DNA of 64,000 nucleotides from UBA7236 sp035439505 (GTDB lineage: Bacteria > Bacteroidota > Bacteroidia > Chitinophagales > BACL12). The position numbers and the translations under genes are program-made. The notes under the pieces are model-generated. The model made no database searches, had not been told where the DNA came from, and worked only from the letters and a program-made list of their open reading frames with translations. Positions 8,224 to 17,219 of the stretch are shown here, in pieces. Location: contig DAORKJ010000010.1 in assembly GCA_035439505.1 (NCBI GenBank), positions 1-64,000 on the forward strand, written 5' to 3'. Position 1 is the first letter of the stretch. Each line of letters starts with the position of its first letter.

Positions 8224-10425
8224 ATGCGGAAACTACTTTTGCTTTTACTTACCAACTGTTGCATATTAGCAGCAAGCTGGTCACAACAAATTGATTTCGA
8301 AAATTTCACAACACTCAAGTCCGTTGGTAAAATACCTGAAGACTTTACTACCCTGGCGTCAACAAAATTTAAACAAGACGCTGCTGAAATAGCAAGTGAA
8401 AACGGTCGAGAAAAAGCAGATAAGGAAATCTTTTTATTGGAATCTAATTTTCTCATTAACGAAATGTTACACAGTGGACGTGTAATTTTTGGAGACCCGG
8501 TTACTACCTATCTAAATAACATTAAAGCAGAAATACTTAAAGCAAATCCTGAGCTTGATGACGACATACGTATTTATACGCTCTTGTCTAATGACGTGAA
8601 TGCATTTACTGCTGATAATGGAATTGTTCTGGTTACAACAGGTTTGGTTGCACAAGCACAAAATGAAGCGGAAATTGCCTTTATACTTTGCCATGAATTC
8701 AGTCACTTTTATAAAAAACACGCTATCGACAATTACGTTGAAAATCGTAAAATTGAACGTGGTATTGGTGTCTACAGCAGTTTAGATAATGACGCAGTGG
8801 ATTTGGAAAAATTCAAATACTCTAAAGATTTAGAAACTGAAGCTGATGTGGTTGGTTTGAGTTATTATAAAAAAACCAAGTATAGCTTAAATGCTGCCGA
8901 AAATGTATTTGATGTGTTATTGTATTCTTATTTACCTTTTAATGAAATCACCTTTCCGCGTGAGTATTTTAACGAAGGACCATATGTTTTACCAGGCAAA
9001 TTATTTTTAGACACATTGGCATCCATAACAGCAGCGGAAGATTATGATGATGAAACCAGCACGCATCCAAATATCAAAAAACGAAAAACCGCAATAACTG
9101 ATGGTATAGGCAATTTTAGTAATGATGAGAGAATTGATTACCTGCAAGATGTAGCCGATTTTAATTATGTACAGAAAATTTGCAGGTTTCAGGGTTGTGA
9201 AATGTATTTATATGATATCGAGTATGAAAACGCTATTTATCAAGCCTTTTTATTGCAACAGGAAGATAGCAGCAACCTTTATTTAAAAAATGTTATTGCA
9301 CAATCTTTGTACGGCATGAGTATGTATAAAAATGCAAGTGCTTCACAGGAATGGCATCGTTATTATAAAAAAGTAGAAGGCGAATCGCAGCAGTTGTTTT
9401 ACATGGGTTATAAATTAAACGCTAAAGAACTCAACATATTGGCATTGAAATATGCTTGGGAATTATATCAAACTGATAGTACAAATACTGCCTTATATAA
9501 AATTTGTGTGCAGCTTGGCGATGAACTAGTCAATGAAAATAAAATCAAAACATCTGAATTTTTGGATGCCAAAGCAACCGCAGATTATATAAATAAATTT
9601 CAGGAACAAGACAGTATGTCTAGCCTTAGGGAGGTTGTAACAACCGACAAACCGAAAACAAAATATGACAAAATAAAACAGGAGAAAGCAGTGCCTGAAG
9701 AAAATGTTGAATATTGGAAATTTGCATTTAACAAATATATTGAAGACAAAGCGTTTTTAGCGCTACTCGAAGAAGATGTGGTGATAAATAAAAAAACAAA
9801 ACGTAAAAAATCTGATGGGGAATACCATTTGGGGCTAGACGAAGTTGTAGTTGTTGATCCGGTTTATTATAGTATTAATGAAAAATTAGAAAACCCAATT
9901 CTATATCAGGATGCTGAACAAGCTAAAATAGCATTGAAAGATAAATTAAAAAGTAATGCGGATGAGCTATCATTAAAACTGAAATATCTTGACTACCATG
10001 ATTTGGAGGCCAATGATACCGAGTTATTTAATGACCTTTCTATACTCAATCGCTGGATGAATGAAAAAATTAGCCACCTTGGAGAAGAAGTATTTATGCA
10101 TACGTCTACCAACGATGAATTTTTAGCTTTGTCGAATAAATATAATATTGATGATTTTGCCTGGATGGGCATTGTTTCATTTACTGAAGAAGAAAAATAT
10201 CTAGTTGCAAAAATAGCATTATGTATTTACTTTCCAATAGCACCTTTTCTGATTGCCGATTTAGTAACACCAAACAGAAATACATTCTTCTTTACACTGG
10301 TTGCCAATGCAGAAACAGGCAAGTTAACAATGCAATATTATAACAATACCCTGCAAAACGACAGCCACGCTGTTCAAATGAGCAATTTGTATTATATTCT
10401 TCAACAAATTAAATCTAAAAAATAA
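8224..10425 (+). CDS. Secreted M48-family zinc metalloprotease, 733 aa
   Basis: A signal peptide (about 21 residues, ending AASWSQQ) exports the protein. The M48 catalytic domain spans roughly 75-260. The zinc motif is HEFSH at about residue 158, and the third ligand lies in ETEADVVGL downstream. A long C-terminal region of about 450 residues, Lys/Glu-rich, has no domain I recognise. BepA- and LoiP-type M48 proteases monitor outer-membrane protein folding, and a similar role is plausible. The stop overlaps the start of the next gene as TAATG, so the two are translationally coupled. The upstream barrel frame ends 20 bases away. Confidence 0.85.
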   Translation: MRKLLLLLLTNCCILAASWSQQIDFENFTTLKSVGKIPEDFTTLASTKFKQDAAEIASENGREKADKEIFLLESNFLINEMLHSGRVIFGDPVTTYLNNIKAEILKANPELDDDIRIYTLLSNDVNAFTADNGIVLVTTGLVAQAQNEAEIAFILCHEFSHFYKKHAIDNYVENRKIERGIGVYSSLDNDAVDLEKFKYSKDLETEADVVGLSYYKKTKYSLNAAENVFDVLLYSYLPFNEITFPREYFNEGPYVLPGKLFLDTLASITAAEDYDDETSTHPNIKKRKTAITDGIGNFSNDERIDYLQDVADFNYVQKICRFQGCEMYLYDIEYENAIYQAFLLQQEDSSNLYLKNVIAQSLYGMSMYKNASASQEWHRYYKKVEGESQQLFYMGYKLNAKELNILALKYAWELYQTDSTNTALYKICVQLGDELVNENKIKTSEFLDAKATADYINKFQEQDSMSSLREVVTTDKPKTKYDKIKQEKAVPEENVEYWKFAFNKYIEDKAFLALLEEDVVINKKTKRKKSDGEYHLGLDEVVVVDPVYYSINEKLENPILYQDAEQAKIALKDKLKSNADELSLKLKYLDYHDLEANDTELFNDLSILNRWMNEKISHLGEEVFMHTSTNDEFLALSNKYNIDDFAWMGIVSFTEEEKYLVAKIALCIYFPIAPFLIADLVTPNRNTFFFTLVANAETGKLTMQYYNNTLQNDSHAVQMSNLYYILQQIKSKK

Positions 10426-11270
10426 TGCGCCTTAAAATAATTCTTGTAACCGCAATTTTGAGTGTAATCACATTTACCTCAAAAGCTCAATCGCCCGGCT
10501 ATATGGGCAAAAAATTTATTGTTAAAGTAGAATTGCTTACTACACCAACATTTTATAAGTTGAATGACATTAATGGTTATGAAACATATGAAAATGTAAC
10601 TTCTATAAATGGTTTTGGATTTAGCTTTACCCCTTCAGTAGGTATTGAATATGTTATTGGCAAAGGAGCTTCGGCTGGTATTGCTTTGAGAACAAGTAGC
10701 CTTAAAATGCCAATGAATTATTATGAACTGGGCAGTGGTTATGATGAAGAACTTGAGGAGTATTATACACTTGGTTTTGTGGGTGAAACCAAATTAAAAA
10801 CAAAAATGACCAGCATTTATTTAAAATTTTACCCACACAAAAAACGAGGCTCAATAGCTCCACTTGGCAGATTTCATCAATTTGAACTCATAGTAGGTGG
10901 CACTACCTACCAAAACGGTGAAGTGATAATTACTAATCAAACAGACCCTAATGCCCAATTAGTTGGTGCAGGTGACTATCAAAATTATATTTTATACGAT
11001 GACATTAATGAATTATCATTTGAAGAAAAAATTCCTATTCAAATGTTAAAATATGCATACGGATATGAAACCATAATAAAAGATAAAATTCCGATAGAAA
11101 TGAGTATGCAAATCGCCTTCAGTGTTGCAGAATCCTTCGCTGAATTAACCGGCAATGTGGTTTCTTATGAATCTTATGGTGAATTCCTGTTTTATGAGAA
11201 TTTGAATGATCGTTTCAGTCGTTCATTAAACATCACATTTAATATTGGGTTAGGATATTTAGTGTTTTAA
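10425..11270 (+). CDS. Outer-membrane beta-barrel protein, 281 aa
   Basis: I do not recognise a specific family. A signal peptide ends TSKAQSPGYMG. The rest alternates polar and hydrophobic residues, with strand-like segments such as GFGFSFTPSVGIEYVIG, MTSIYLKFYPH and SLNITFNIGLGYLVF. Its last residue is Phe, typical of barrel C-termini recognised by the BAM complex. Translation is coupled to the M48 protease by a one-base overlap, which suggests the two act together, possibly as protease and substrate or partner. A strong hairpin terminator follows. Confidence 0.75.
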   Translation: MRLKIILVTAILSVITFTSKAQSPGYMGKKFIVKVELLTTPTFYKLNDINGYETYENVTSINGFGFSFTPSVGIEYVIGKGASAGIALRTSSLKMPMNYYELGSGYDEELEEYYTLGFVGETKLKTKMTSIYLKFYPHKKRGSIAPLGRFHQFELIVGGTTYQNGEVIITNQTDPNAQLVGAGDYQNYILYDDINELSFEEKIPIQMLKYAYGYETIIKDKIPIEMSMQIAFSVAESFAELTGNVVSYESYGEFLFYENLNDRFSRSLNITFNIGLGYLVF

Positions 11271-11285
11271 TTATCACTTCTAAAT

Positions 11286-11325
11286 AAAAAAGCGCCTTGC
11301 TCTTAAAAAGAACAAGGCGCTTTTT
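11286..11325. terminator. Bidirectional terminator
   Basis: AAAAAGCGCCTTG and CAAGGCGCTTTTT form a 13-base perfect stem, with extra pairing inside the loop. It lies between converging genes and carries T runs on both strands. Confidence 0.9.
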
Positions 11326-11338
11326 ATTATAGTTTCAT

Positions 11339-13162
11339 TTATCTGGCAAGCACTATTGTTTGCGTGTAAACAGTATTGTTTGCGGTTAACTTAACTACAT
11401 ACAAACCATCTGTTAATGTAGTAAGTAGTATTTTAGTTAATTCAGCATTTGTTTTTTGTTGCAAAACAATTTCACCTAACTGATTTATCAAATCAATATC
11501 ATAGTTGATGTGGTCTCCAAGTGGGGACTGAATAAATAATTCATCATTTGTAGGATTAGGATATATTTTTAAAGCATTTATAAAAATATTATTGATTGCA
11601 ACTGTTAAAGCAACAGATTCACTAGTTGCTGAACAATTATTGATATCTGTGGCAACAACATAATAATTTCCCGATGTTGTTGCATCGTAAGTTGATGATG
11701 TTGCACCTTCAATTAAAACACCATCCAAATACCATTGCCAGCTTATGCCGTTGTCGGCAGTCAGCGTATTACCTGCAACAGTAACAGCTACATCAAATGC
11801 CGGTAATTCATTGATAAAAACAGTTTTTTGTCTTTCGCAACCAGCATTATCAATAACGGTAACTGTATAATTACCGGTAGTTAATCCGGAAATATCTTCT
11901 GTAATTGCTCCGTTTGACCATTCAATTGTATATGGCGCTTCTCCATTGGTGATAGATAAATCAGCAGCTCCATCTAAAGTTCCACACGTATAATCAGTAC
12001 CTGTTACTGAAATAACGAAGTCACCACATGCATCCTGAATTTTATATATTTTTCCTGTGCTTAAATCTGCACAATATAATTCCCCATTTACATCTTCACC
12101 AATTACCGAAATATCAGTTGCAACATCATCCATACGTTCGTAGCTCCATGGAAGTGGACCATCTGCATCAACCCACCACCAATTACCGGAAACATAATCG
12201 GCGCATAAATAATAACCATACATGCCGGGATATAAACTTCCGCGATATACATATCCACCGGTAATACTAAAACCTCCGGTTGTAAAATTATGCGGATACT
12301 GGAAAATAGGCATCGTGTATGTTGAAATATCGTCGTCACATCCGGCATCATTAAATTCATCGAAACCTTCATAACATCTCCATCCATAATTATGACCACC
12401 ATCTCCGGCCAATTCAACATCTACTTCTTCCTGTAAATTTTGACCTACATCGCCAATCCACATATTGCCTGTGAGTTTATCAAAACTAAAACGCCAAGGG
12501 TTGCGGTAACCAATAGCCCATATTTCAGGTAAAGTATCAGCTGCAACAGCAAATGGATTTGAGGCAGGGATGGCATACGGGCTACCACTATCAATATCTA
12601 ATCGATGCATTTTTCCTAATTTATTTTCGGGATTTTGTGCCCTGTCACCCGGGTCACCAGCAGAGCCCCCATCGCCAAGACCAATATACAAATAACCATC
12701 CTGACCAAATCGTAAACAGCCTCCATTGTGATTAACAAAAGGCTGGTCGGCAGTAAAAATTTCCAATTCAGTGGTAGGGTCAGCTACATCGGGATCGAAG
12801 GTGCTCACCGTAAACCTGGCTATTACCGTATTCCCGTCAAGGTCGTTATAATGCACAAAAAAGTATCCATTTTCAGCATAATTCGGATGGAAAGCCAATC
12901 CCAATAAACCTTGCTCTTGGTATCCGGATTCAACCTGAGTATGGATATCAAGGAAATTAACCGGATTAACACTTCCGTCAGGCTGCACTATTTTGATATA
13001 GCCGTAACGTTCCACCACAAAAAGGCGCTCGTCACCTGCATTTACAATATCCACCGGTGCAGAAAGGCCAGTAGCAAAATTATCCAGTAGGATAGCCGGT
13101 TGGGCAAAACTCACTATTGTAATAGCAGTGAAAAATGCAAGAATTGTTGTTTTTTTCAACAT
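11339..13162 (-). CDS. Secreted PQQ-type sugar dehydrogenase-like protein with T9SS sorting domain
   Basis: After a signal peptide ending SFAQP, residues about 25-375 match the six-bladed glucose/sorbosone dehydrogenase (GSDH/HHIP-like) propeller. Visible signatures are QGLLGLAFHPNY, GYLYIGLGDGGSAGDPG and EIWAIGYRNPWRFSFD. An SprB-like repeat (about 380-455, with GEAPYTIEWSNG and GNYTVTVIDNAGC) and an Ig-like segment follow. A type A T9SS sorting domain from KIYPNPTNDEL ends the protein. It should be a surface or released oxidoreductase, although whether it binds PQQ is not visible. PorQ, encoded in this window, is part of its export route. Confidence 0.85.
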   Translation of the reverse strand: MLKKTTILAFFTAITIVSFAQPAILLDNFATGLSAPVDIVNAGDERLFVVERYGYIKIVQPDGSVNPVNFLDIHTQVESGYQEQGLLGLAFHPNYAENGYFFVHYNDLDGNTVIARFTVSTFDPDVADPTTELEIFTADQPFVNHNGGCLRFGQDGYLYIGLGDGGSAGDPGDRAQNPENKLGKMHRLDIDSGSPYAIPASNPFAVAADTLPEIWAIGYRNPWRFSFDKLTGNMWIGDVGQNLQEEVDVELAGDGGHNYGWRCYEGFDEFNDAGCDDDISTYTMPIFQYPHNFTTGGFSITGGYVYRGSLYPGMYGYYLCADYVSGNWWWVDADGPLPWSYERMDDVATDISVIGEDVNGELYCADLSTGKIYKIQDACGDFVISVTGTDYTCGTLDGAADLSITNGEAPYTIEWSNGAITEDISGLTTGNYTVTVIDNAGCERQKTVFINELPAFDVAVTVAGNTLTADNGISWQWYLDGVLIEGATSSTYDATTSGNYYVVATDINNCSATSESVALTVAINNIFINALKIYPNPTNDELFIQSPLGDHINYDIDLINQLGEIVLQQKTNAELTKILLTTLTDGLYVVKLTANNTVYTQTIVLAR

Positions 13163-13242
13163 TTAACCATATTTTTGGTAAAGATAGCATAAGCTGATTT
13201 GCAGAGCATGTCAGGTTTGTGTCAGATTTGTGCATAAAATTG

Positions 13243-13273
13243 TTTGTATATACACAAATATTTGTTACTTTAG
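13243..13273 (+). promoter_or_regulatory. Promoter of the Omp28-like gene
   Basis: TTTG at 13243-13246 is followed, after exactly 19 bases, by TACTTTAG at 13266-13273. That is one mismatch from the Bacteroidota pair TTTG-N19-TAnnTTTG. The ATG at 13307 is 33 bases downstream. Confidence 0.45.
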
Positions 13274-13306
13274 TCTCGGATTTCCAAAAACCAATTAATT
13301 CTGTAT

Positions 13307-14149
13307 ATGAAAAAACTTCTTATTGTGGCAGTAGCAGTAACATCTGCATTGGCATTCTCTTCATGCGCAAAAGACCGTATTTACGGTTGTACCGACCCAT
13401 TTTCAATCAGTTATAATCCAAATGCAACTGATGATGATGGTACTTGTTTTGTTCCAAGCAGCCAAAAAGTTGCTTTAATGGGCGATTTTACTGCAACATG
13501 GTGTCCATATTGTGGTGAATGGGGTGCACCTGAATTTGAAAAAGCGATTGCTGGAACAGGCCCGGCTGCAATACCTCTAGGTATACACAATACAGATGAA
13601 ATTACAAGCGATGTAGCTCAGGCATTAACCGATTATTACGGAGCAGATGGTACAGTAACTGGATATCCTACATTATTAGTTTGGAACCAAGGCTCTTTTT
13701 ATGACGGCGAATTAATGGCTGCTGCAGCTTTAACAGACGCTGCAACAGGTCCGGCAGAAGCTGGAGCAGTTGCTAGTTTCACTGATAATGGCACAGCAAT
13801 ATCTATTTCTGTTAGCGCAGAAACATTTGCTGATGTAACAGGTGATTATTTTGTTGTTGCTTATTTAATGGAAGATGGTATTGTTAGACCTCAGAAAATT
13901 AATGGCTTACCTGACAATCCAAACTTTGTTCATAATCACGTAATTCGTGCTTCTTCCAATGGCACACCTTGGGGCGAACAATTCATTTTTGCTGCAGGAT
14001 TAAATGGATCAACATTTTTAAAAACATATCAAGTTGTTAAGGATCCAACATGGGTAATTGAAAACATGTATATGGTTGCTATTGTTTGGAAATACGATTC
14101 ATCTACAGAATCTTACACTTATGTAAATGCACAAGAAACTCACTTTTAA
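13307..14149 (+). CDS. Omp28-related lipoprotein with thioredoxin-like CPYC motif
   Basis: A lipoprotein signal (ALAFSSCAKD, lipid-modified Cys20) is followed by a short DDGTC-type calcium-like motif (CTDPFSISYNPNATDDDGTC). A thioredoxin-fold domain then carries the redox pair in FTATWCPYCGEWG at about residue 63. The distal part is beta-rich and matches the general layout of the Omp28 family of Bacteroidota surface lipoproteins. It probably sits on the outer membrane. A redox role is inferred from CPYC only. It is monocistronic, with its own promoter and a very long terminator hairpin. Confidence 0.8.
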   Translation: MKKLLIVAVAVTSALAFSSCAKDRIYGCTDPFSISYNPNATDDDGTCFVPSSQKVALMGDFTATWCPYCGEWGAPEFEKAIAGTGPAAIPLGIHNTDEITSDVAQALTDYYGADGTVTGYPTLLVWNQGSFYDGELMAAAALTDAATGPAEAGAVASFTDNGTAISISVSAETFADVTGDYFVVAYLMEDGIVRPQKINGLPDNPNFVHNHVIRASSNGTPWGEQFIFAAGLNGSTFLKTYQVVKDPTWVIENMYMVAIVWKYDSSTESYTYVNAQETHF

Positions 14150-14160
14150 TCAATAAACTT

Positions 14161-14205
14161 ATCATAAAAAAAAGCCTTCCAATTCGGGAGGCTTTTTTTT
14201 ATGAT
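14161..14205. terminator. Long terminator hairpin
   Basis: Twenty bases from ATCATAAAAAAAAGCC onward pair with 14186-14205 around a 5-base loop, with a single non-Watson-Crick pair. A and T runs on either side make it usable by the Omp28-like gene and, in reverse, by pdxJ. Confidence 0.88.
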
Positions 14206-14236
14206 TTGTATTTTGTGTTTTATTATTTACTTTATG

Positions 14237-14950
14237 TTATTGTAGTAACCGCTTATACATTTGTATTACATTTTCTATTCCATAATATAACGCATCGCTA
14301 ACTATAGCATGACCGATAGATACTTCATCAATATGTAATAATGATTGTTTGAAGAATTGTAAATTTTGCAGGCTCAAATCATGGCCCGCATTTATTCCCA
14401 GTCCAATTTCATAAGCCGCCTTAGCTGCATCTGCGTAAAGTGCAACAGCGGAGTGTTTATCTTTAAAATAATGTTCCGCATAAGGGCCGGTATAAAATTC
14501 AATGCGATTAGTGCCTGTTAATTTTGCTTCGTGTACCTGATGTATTTCCGGATTTAAAAATATTGATACACGAACACCATAGCTTTGAATTTCGTGCACA
14601 ACATCTATTAAAAATTGTTTATTCGCCATAACATCCCATCCTGTATTCGAAGTAATAACATTAGGTGGATCAGGCACCAGTGTTGCCTGTGCAGGTTTAA
14701 TCGTACGAATTATTTCCATAAATCTGGCATCCGGATAACCTTCGATATTAAATTCAGTTTTAACTACCGGAGCTAAATCATATACATCTTTTAGTGTAAT
14801 ATGTCTTTCATCCGGGCGGGGATGAACGGTAATACCATCTGCACCAAAACGTTCACAATCTTTTGCAAACTGAACTACATTTGGCACGTTACCACCTCTT
14901 GCGTTGCGAAGTGTGGCAATTTTATTGATATTGACAGATAATTTTGTCAT
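14237..14950 (-). CDS. pdxJ: Pyridoxine 5'-phosphate synthase
   Basis: PdxJ condenses 3-amino-2-oxopropyl phosphate with deoxyxylulose 5-phosphate, closing the ring in the DXP-dependent vitamin B6 pathway. The 237-residue length is normal for this TIM barrel. The family signatures are visible: LSVNINKIATLRNARGG at the N-terminus, GADGITVHPRPDERHI, and toward the C-terminus GINAGHDLSLQNL and EVSIGHAIVSDALYYG. No other B6 gene is adjacent. It is converged upon by the Omp28-like gene and upstream neighbours are ahcY on the same strand. Confidence 0.96.
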   Translation of the reverse strand: MTKLSVNINKIATLRNARGGNVPNVVQFAKDCERFGADGITVHPRPDERHITLKDVYDLAPVVKTEFNIEGYPDARFMEIIRTIKPAQATLVPDPPNVITSNTGWDVMANKQFLIDVVHEIQSYGVRVSIFLNPEIHQVHEAKLTGTNRIEFYTGPYAEHYFKDKHSAVALYADAAKAAYEIGLGINAGHDLSLQNLQFFKQSLLHIDEVSIGHAIVSDALYYGIENVIQMYKRLLQ

Positions 14951-15117
14951 TGTTGTTTAATATTGAATTACAAAGAAACAAAACCTTTTTAACCTGCAAG
15001 ACAAATATTGCTCATTTACCAAATTGTCGACAATAATAATCCTATAAATCCCGGTTTCAGGAATAAAAAAAAGGAGCAACATTTCTGTCACCCCTTTTGA
15101 AAGCAAGATTAAAAAAA

Positions 15118-16242
15118 TTAATAGCGGTAATATTCNNNNNNNNNNNNNNNNNNNNNNNNNNNNNNNNNNNNNNNNNNNNNNNNNNNNNNNNNNNNNNNNN
15201 NNNNNNNNNNNNNNNNNNNNNNNNNNNNNNNNNNNGTATATTTATCAACCTGAGGTTTGATTTCGTCTTTTGTATGACCAAAATTATTGTTTAACCATGC
15301 AACATCAATTTCATCATCGAAGTGGCCTATGTTACAAACAATAGCATTGTGTTTCATATTTTCAAAATGGCGTCCTGTAATAATATCACAGTTACCGGTA
15401 GCTGTAACAATAATATCAGCTTCTTTAACGGCATCGTCCATTTTTTTCACTTCATAACCATCCATTGCAGCCTGTAATGCACAAATTGGGTCAATTTCAG
15501 TGATTAAAACACGCGCACCTGAACCACGTAATGATTGTGCAGAGCCTTTACCAACATCGCCATACCCGGCAACAACAGCCACTTTTCCGGCCATCATAAT
15601 ATCAGTTGCGCGACGAATAGCATCCACTAATGATTCTTTACAACCATATTTATTATCAAATTTTGATTTGGTTACAGAGTCGTTTACGTTAATGGCAGGA
15701 ACAGGTAAAGTGCCTTTCACAACGCGATCGTATAATCTGTGAACACCGGTGGTTGTTTCTTCAGAAATACCTTTAAGGTGTTTTACCATTTCAGGATATT
15801 TATCTAAAACCAGGTTGGTAAGATCACCACCATCGTCAAGAATCATGTTTAATGGTTCATTATTTTCACCGAAGAACAAAGTTTGTTCTATACACCAGTC
15901 ATATTCTTCTAAAGTTTCACCTTTCCAGGCATAAACAGGAATTCCGGCAGCGGCAATAGCAGCAGCAGCATGGTCCTGAGTAGAGAAGATATTACATGAA
16001 CTCCATTGTACATCAGCACCTAATTCTTTAAGTGTTTCTATAAGCACCGCTGTTTGGATAGTCATGTGCAGACAACCCGCAATACGAGCGCCTTTAAGCG
16101 GTTTTGAGTTGCCATATTCCTCGCGGAGGCTCATTAGCCCCGGCATTTCGGCTTCTGCCAGTTTAATTTCTTTGCGACCCCATGCAGCTAAGGTTATGTC
16201 CTTAACTTTGTATGGTAGTTTTTTGTCTGTTGCTACGTTCAT
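15118..16242 (-). CDS. ahcY: S-adenosylhomocysteinase, interrupted by an assembly gap
   Basis: AhcY hydrolyses S-adenosylhomocysteine to adenosine and homocysteine, relieving product inhibition of methyltransferases. I start it at MNVATDKKLPYKV, because the promoter at 16281-16311 lies downstream of the longer in-frame start. Substrate-binding motifs (ARIAGCLHMTIQTAVLIETL, SCNIFSTQDHAAAA) and the NAD-binding GYGDVGKGSAQSL are intact. Coding runs into the 100-N gap after IKPQVDKY, and the last residues EYYRY match the family's C-terminal PDHYRY. Compared with the family, about 95 residues are missing, so the true gap is near 290 bp. Confidence 0.95.
   Translation of the reverse strand: MNVATDKKLPYKVKDITLAAWGRKEIKLAEAEMPGLMSLREEYGNSKPLKGARIAGCLHMTIQTAVLIETLKELGADVQWSSCNIFSTQDHAAAAIAAAGIPVYAWKGETLEEYDWCIEQTLFFGENNEPLNMILDDGGDLTNLVLDKYPEMVKHLKGISEETTTGVHRLYDRVVKGTLPVPAINVNDSVTKSKFDNKYGCKESLVDAIRRATDIMMAGKVAVVAGYGDVGKGSAQSLRGSGARVLITEIDPICALQAAMDGYEVKKMDDAVKEADIIVTATGNCDIITGRHFENMKHNAIVCNIGHFDDEIDVAWLNNNFGHTKDEIKPQVDKYXXXXXXXXXXXXXXXXXXXXXXXXXXXXXXXXXXEYYRY
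15136..15235. other. Assembly gap (100 N) inside ahcY
   Basis: The flanks share no sequence, so this is a real gap and 100 is a placeholder. From the AhcY family the missing piece should encode the NAD-binding C-terminal segment, about 290 bp. Confidence 0.9.
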
Positions 16243-16280
16243 TATGTTGTTTTTAATGATTACTGATTTGAACTTAGATG

Positions 16281-16311
16281 CAAAGGTAAAAAATTGCTTT
16301 CCCTTTGGCAA
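16281..16311 (-). promoter_or_regulatory. Promoter of ahcY
   Basis: On the minus strand TTG (16311-16309) is followed after 20 bases by TACCTTTG (16288-16281), a perfect -7 box. Transcription would start near 16275, leaving a leader of about 33 bases. It excludes the in-frame start at 16323. Confidence 0.65.
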
Positions 16312-16391
16312 TGATTGAACCATTTATAGTAGATGTTGGTTCATGGAATAACATACATTTTTATAGAATAGGTTAAAATCTATCAATCACG

Positions 16392-16399
16392 TAACTTTG
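16392..16399 (+). promoter_or_regulatory. -7 box of the bacilliredoxin gene
   Basis: TAACTTTG matches TAnnTTTG exactly and lies 21 bases before the ATG. The -33 region has only a weak match. Confidence 0.5.
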
Positions 16400-16420
16400 T
16401 AACTTAAAATAGCAGAAACT

Positions 16421-16849
16421 ATGTATCCAAAAGAACTGGTACAACCAATGAAAGAAGAGCTTACCAAGGTGGGCTTCGAGGACTTAACTACGCCTGAAAT
16501 GGTTCAAGAAACAATTAAAGGCACAGAAGGAACTCTATTACTCGTTATCAACTCTGTTTGCGGATGTGCAGCAGGTAATGCCCGTCCGGGTGTTCGCCTT
16601 TCGCTAAGCAATGAAAATAAACCTGATAGGTTAGCGACAGTGTTTGCCGGGTTTGATCTTGATGCGGTTGCAGAAGCACGTAAATTAACGCTCCCCTACC
16701 CTCCAAGTTCACCTAGTATTGCACTTTTCAAAAGTGGCAAATTGGTATATTTTATTGAACGCCACCAAATTGAAGGTCGCAATGCGATGATGATTGCCAA
16801 TGATTTAGCAAATGCCTACAATAAATATTGTGGCGTAGAAGCAAATTAA
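16421..16849 (+). CDS. BrxA/BrxB-family bacilliredoxin
   Basis: The 142 residues match the YphP/YqiW (BrxA/BrxB, DUF1094) family of thioredoxin-fold proteins. The diagnostic CGC active site lies in NSVCGCAAGNARPGV at about residue 47. LTLPYPPSSPSIALFKSGK and HQIEGRNA are other conserved blocks. In Bacillus these proteins remove bacillithiol from mixed disulfides on cytoplasmic proteins. Whether this organism makes bacillithiol cannot be seen here. The gene is divergent from ahcY and followed by its own UUCG-type terminator, so it is monocistronic. Confidence 0.9.
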   Translation: MYPKELVQPMKEELTKVGFEDLTTPEMVQETIKGTEGTLLLVINSVCGCAAGNARPGVRLSLSNENKPDRLATVFAGFDLDAVAEARKLTLPYPPSSPSIALFKSGKLVYFIERHQIEGRNAMMIANDLANAYNKYCGVEAN

Positions 16850-16871
16850 TATTTTTCAAAATTATAACATG

Positions 16872-16896
16872 AAACCCTGTCTTCGGACGGGGTTTT
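16872..16896 (+). terminator. Terminator of the bacilliredoxin gene
   Basis: AAACCCTGTC and GACGGGGTTT pair, with one G-U, around a TTCG tetraloop and end in a T run. Confidence 0.9.
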
Positions 16897-17219
16897 ATCA
16901 TTTTAATATATTACAGATAGGTATTTTAATTCACAAATGCCAAAACCACTATTTGTAACAAATTCCAACAAGTTCAAAATCAGATAAATACATCGGCTAA
17001 ATAAAAACTCATTTACCGATAATAATACATTCATCAATCGAATATGTTGGATATATCCGTAAATTACTAGTCCCCGGAATAATTGTCAATATGCGTTACT
17101 TTAATTATTTGCCATAAATAGATGTTGTAATAATTACAACTATAAGTGATAATTGAACAATTAGCTTTTTTTGACAATATCACTTATAGGTTGTAAATTA
17201 CATCTCAAAATCCTGTTAA
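16897..17219. promoter_or_regulatory. Regulatory intergenic region with a long inverted repeat
   Basis: This 323-bp AT-rich stretch has no gene. CTATAAGTGATA (17140-17151) and TATCACTTATAG (17178-17189) are perfect inverted copies. With two single-base indels the pairing extends to 17131-17151 and 17178-17200, around a 26-base spacer. A separate 10-bp palindrome GGATATATCC lies at 17049-17058. The inner repeat ends only 20 bases before the AraC-type ATG. I read it as an operator, probably autoregulatory, or a leader hairpin. Confidence 0.5.
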
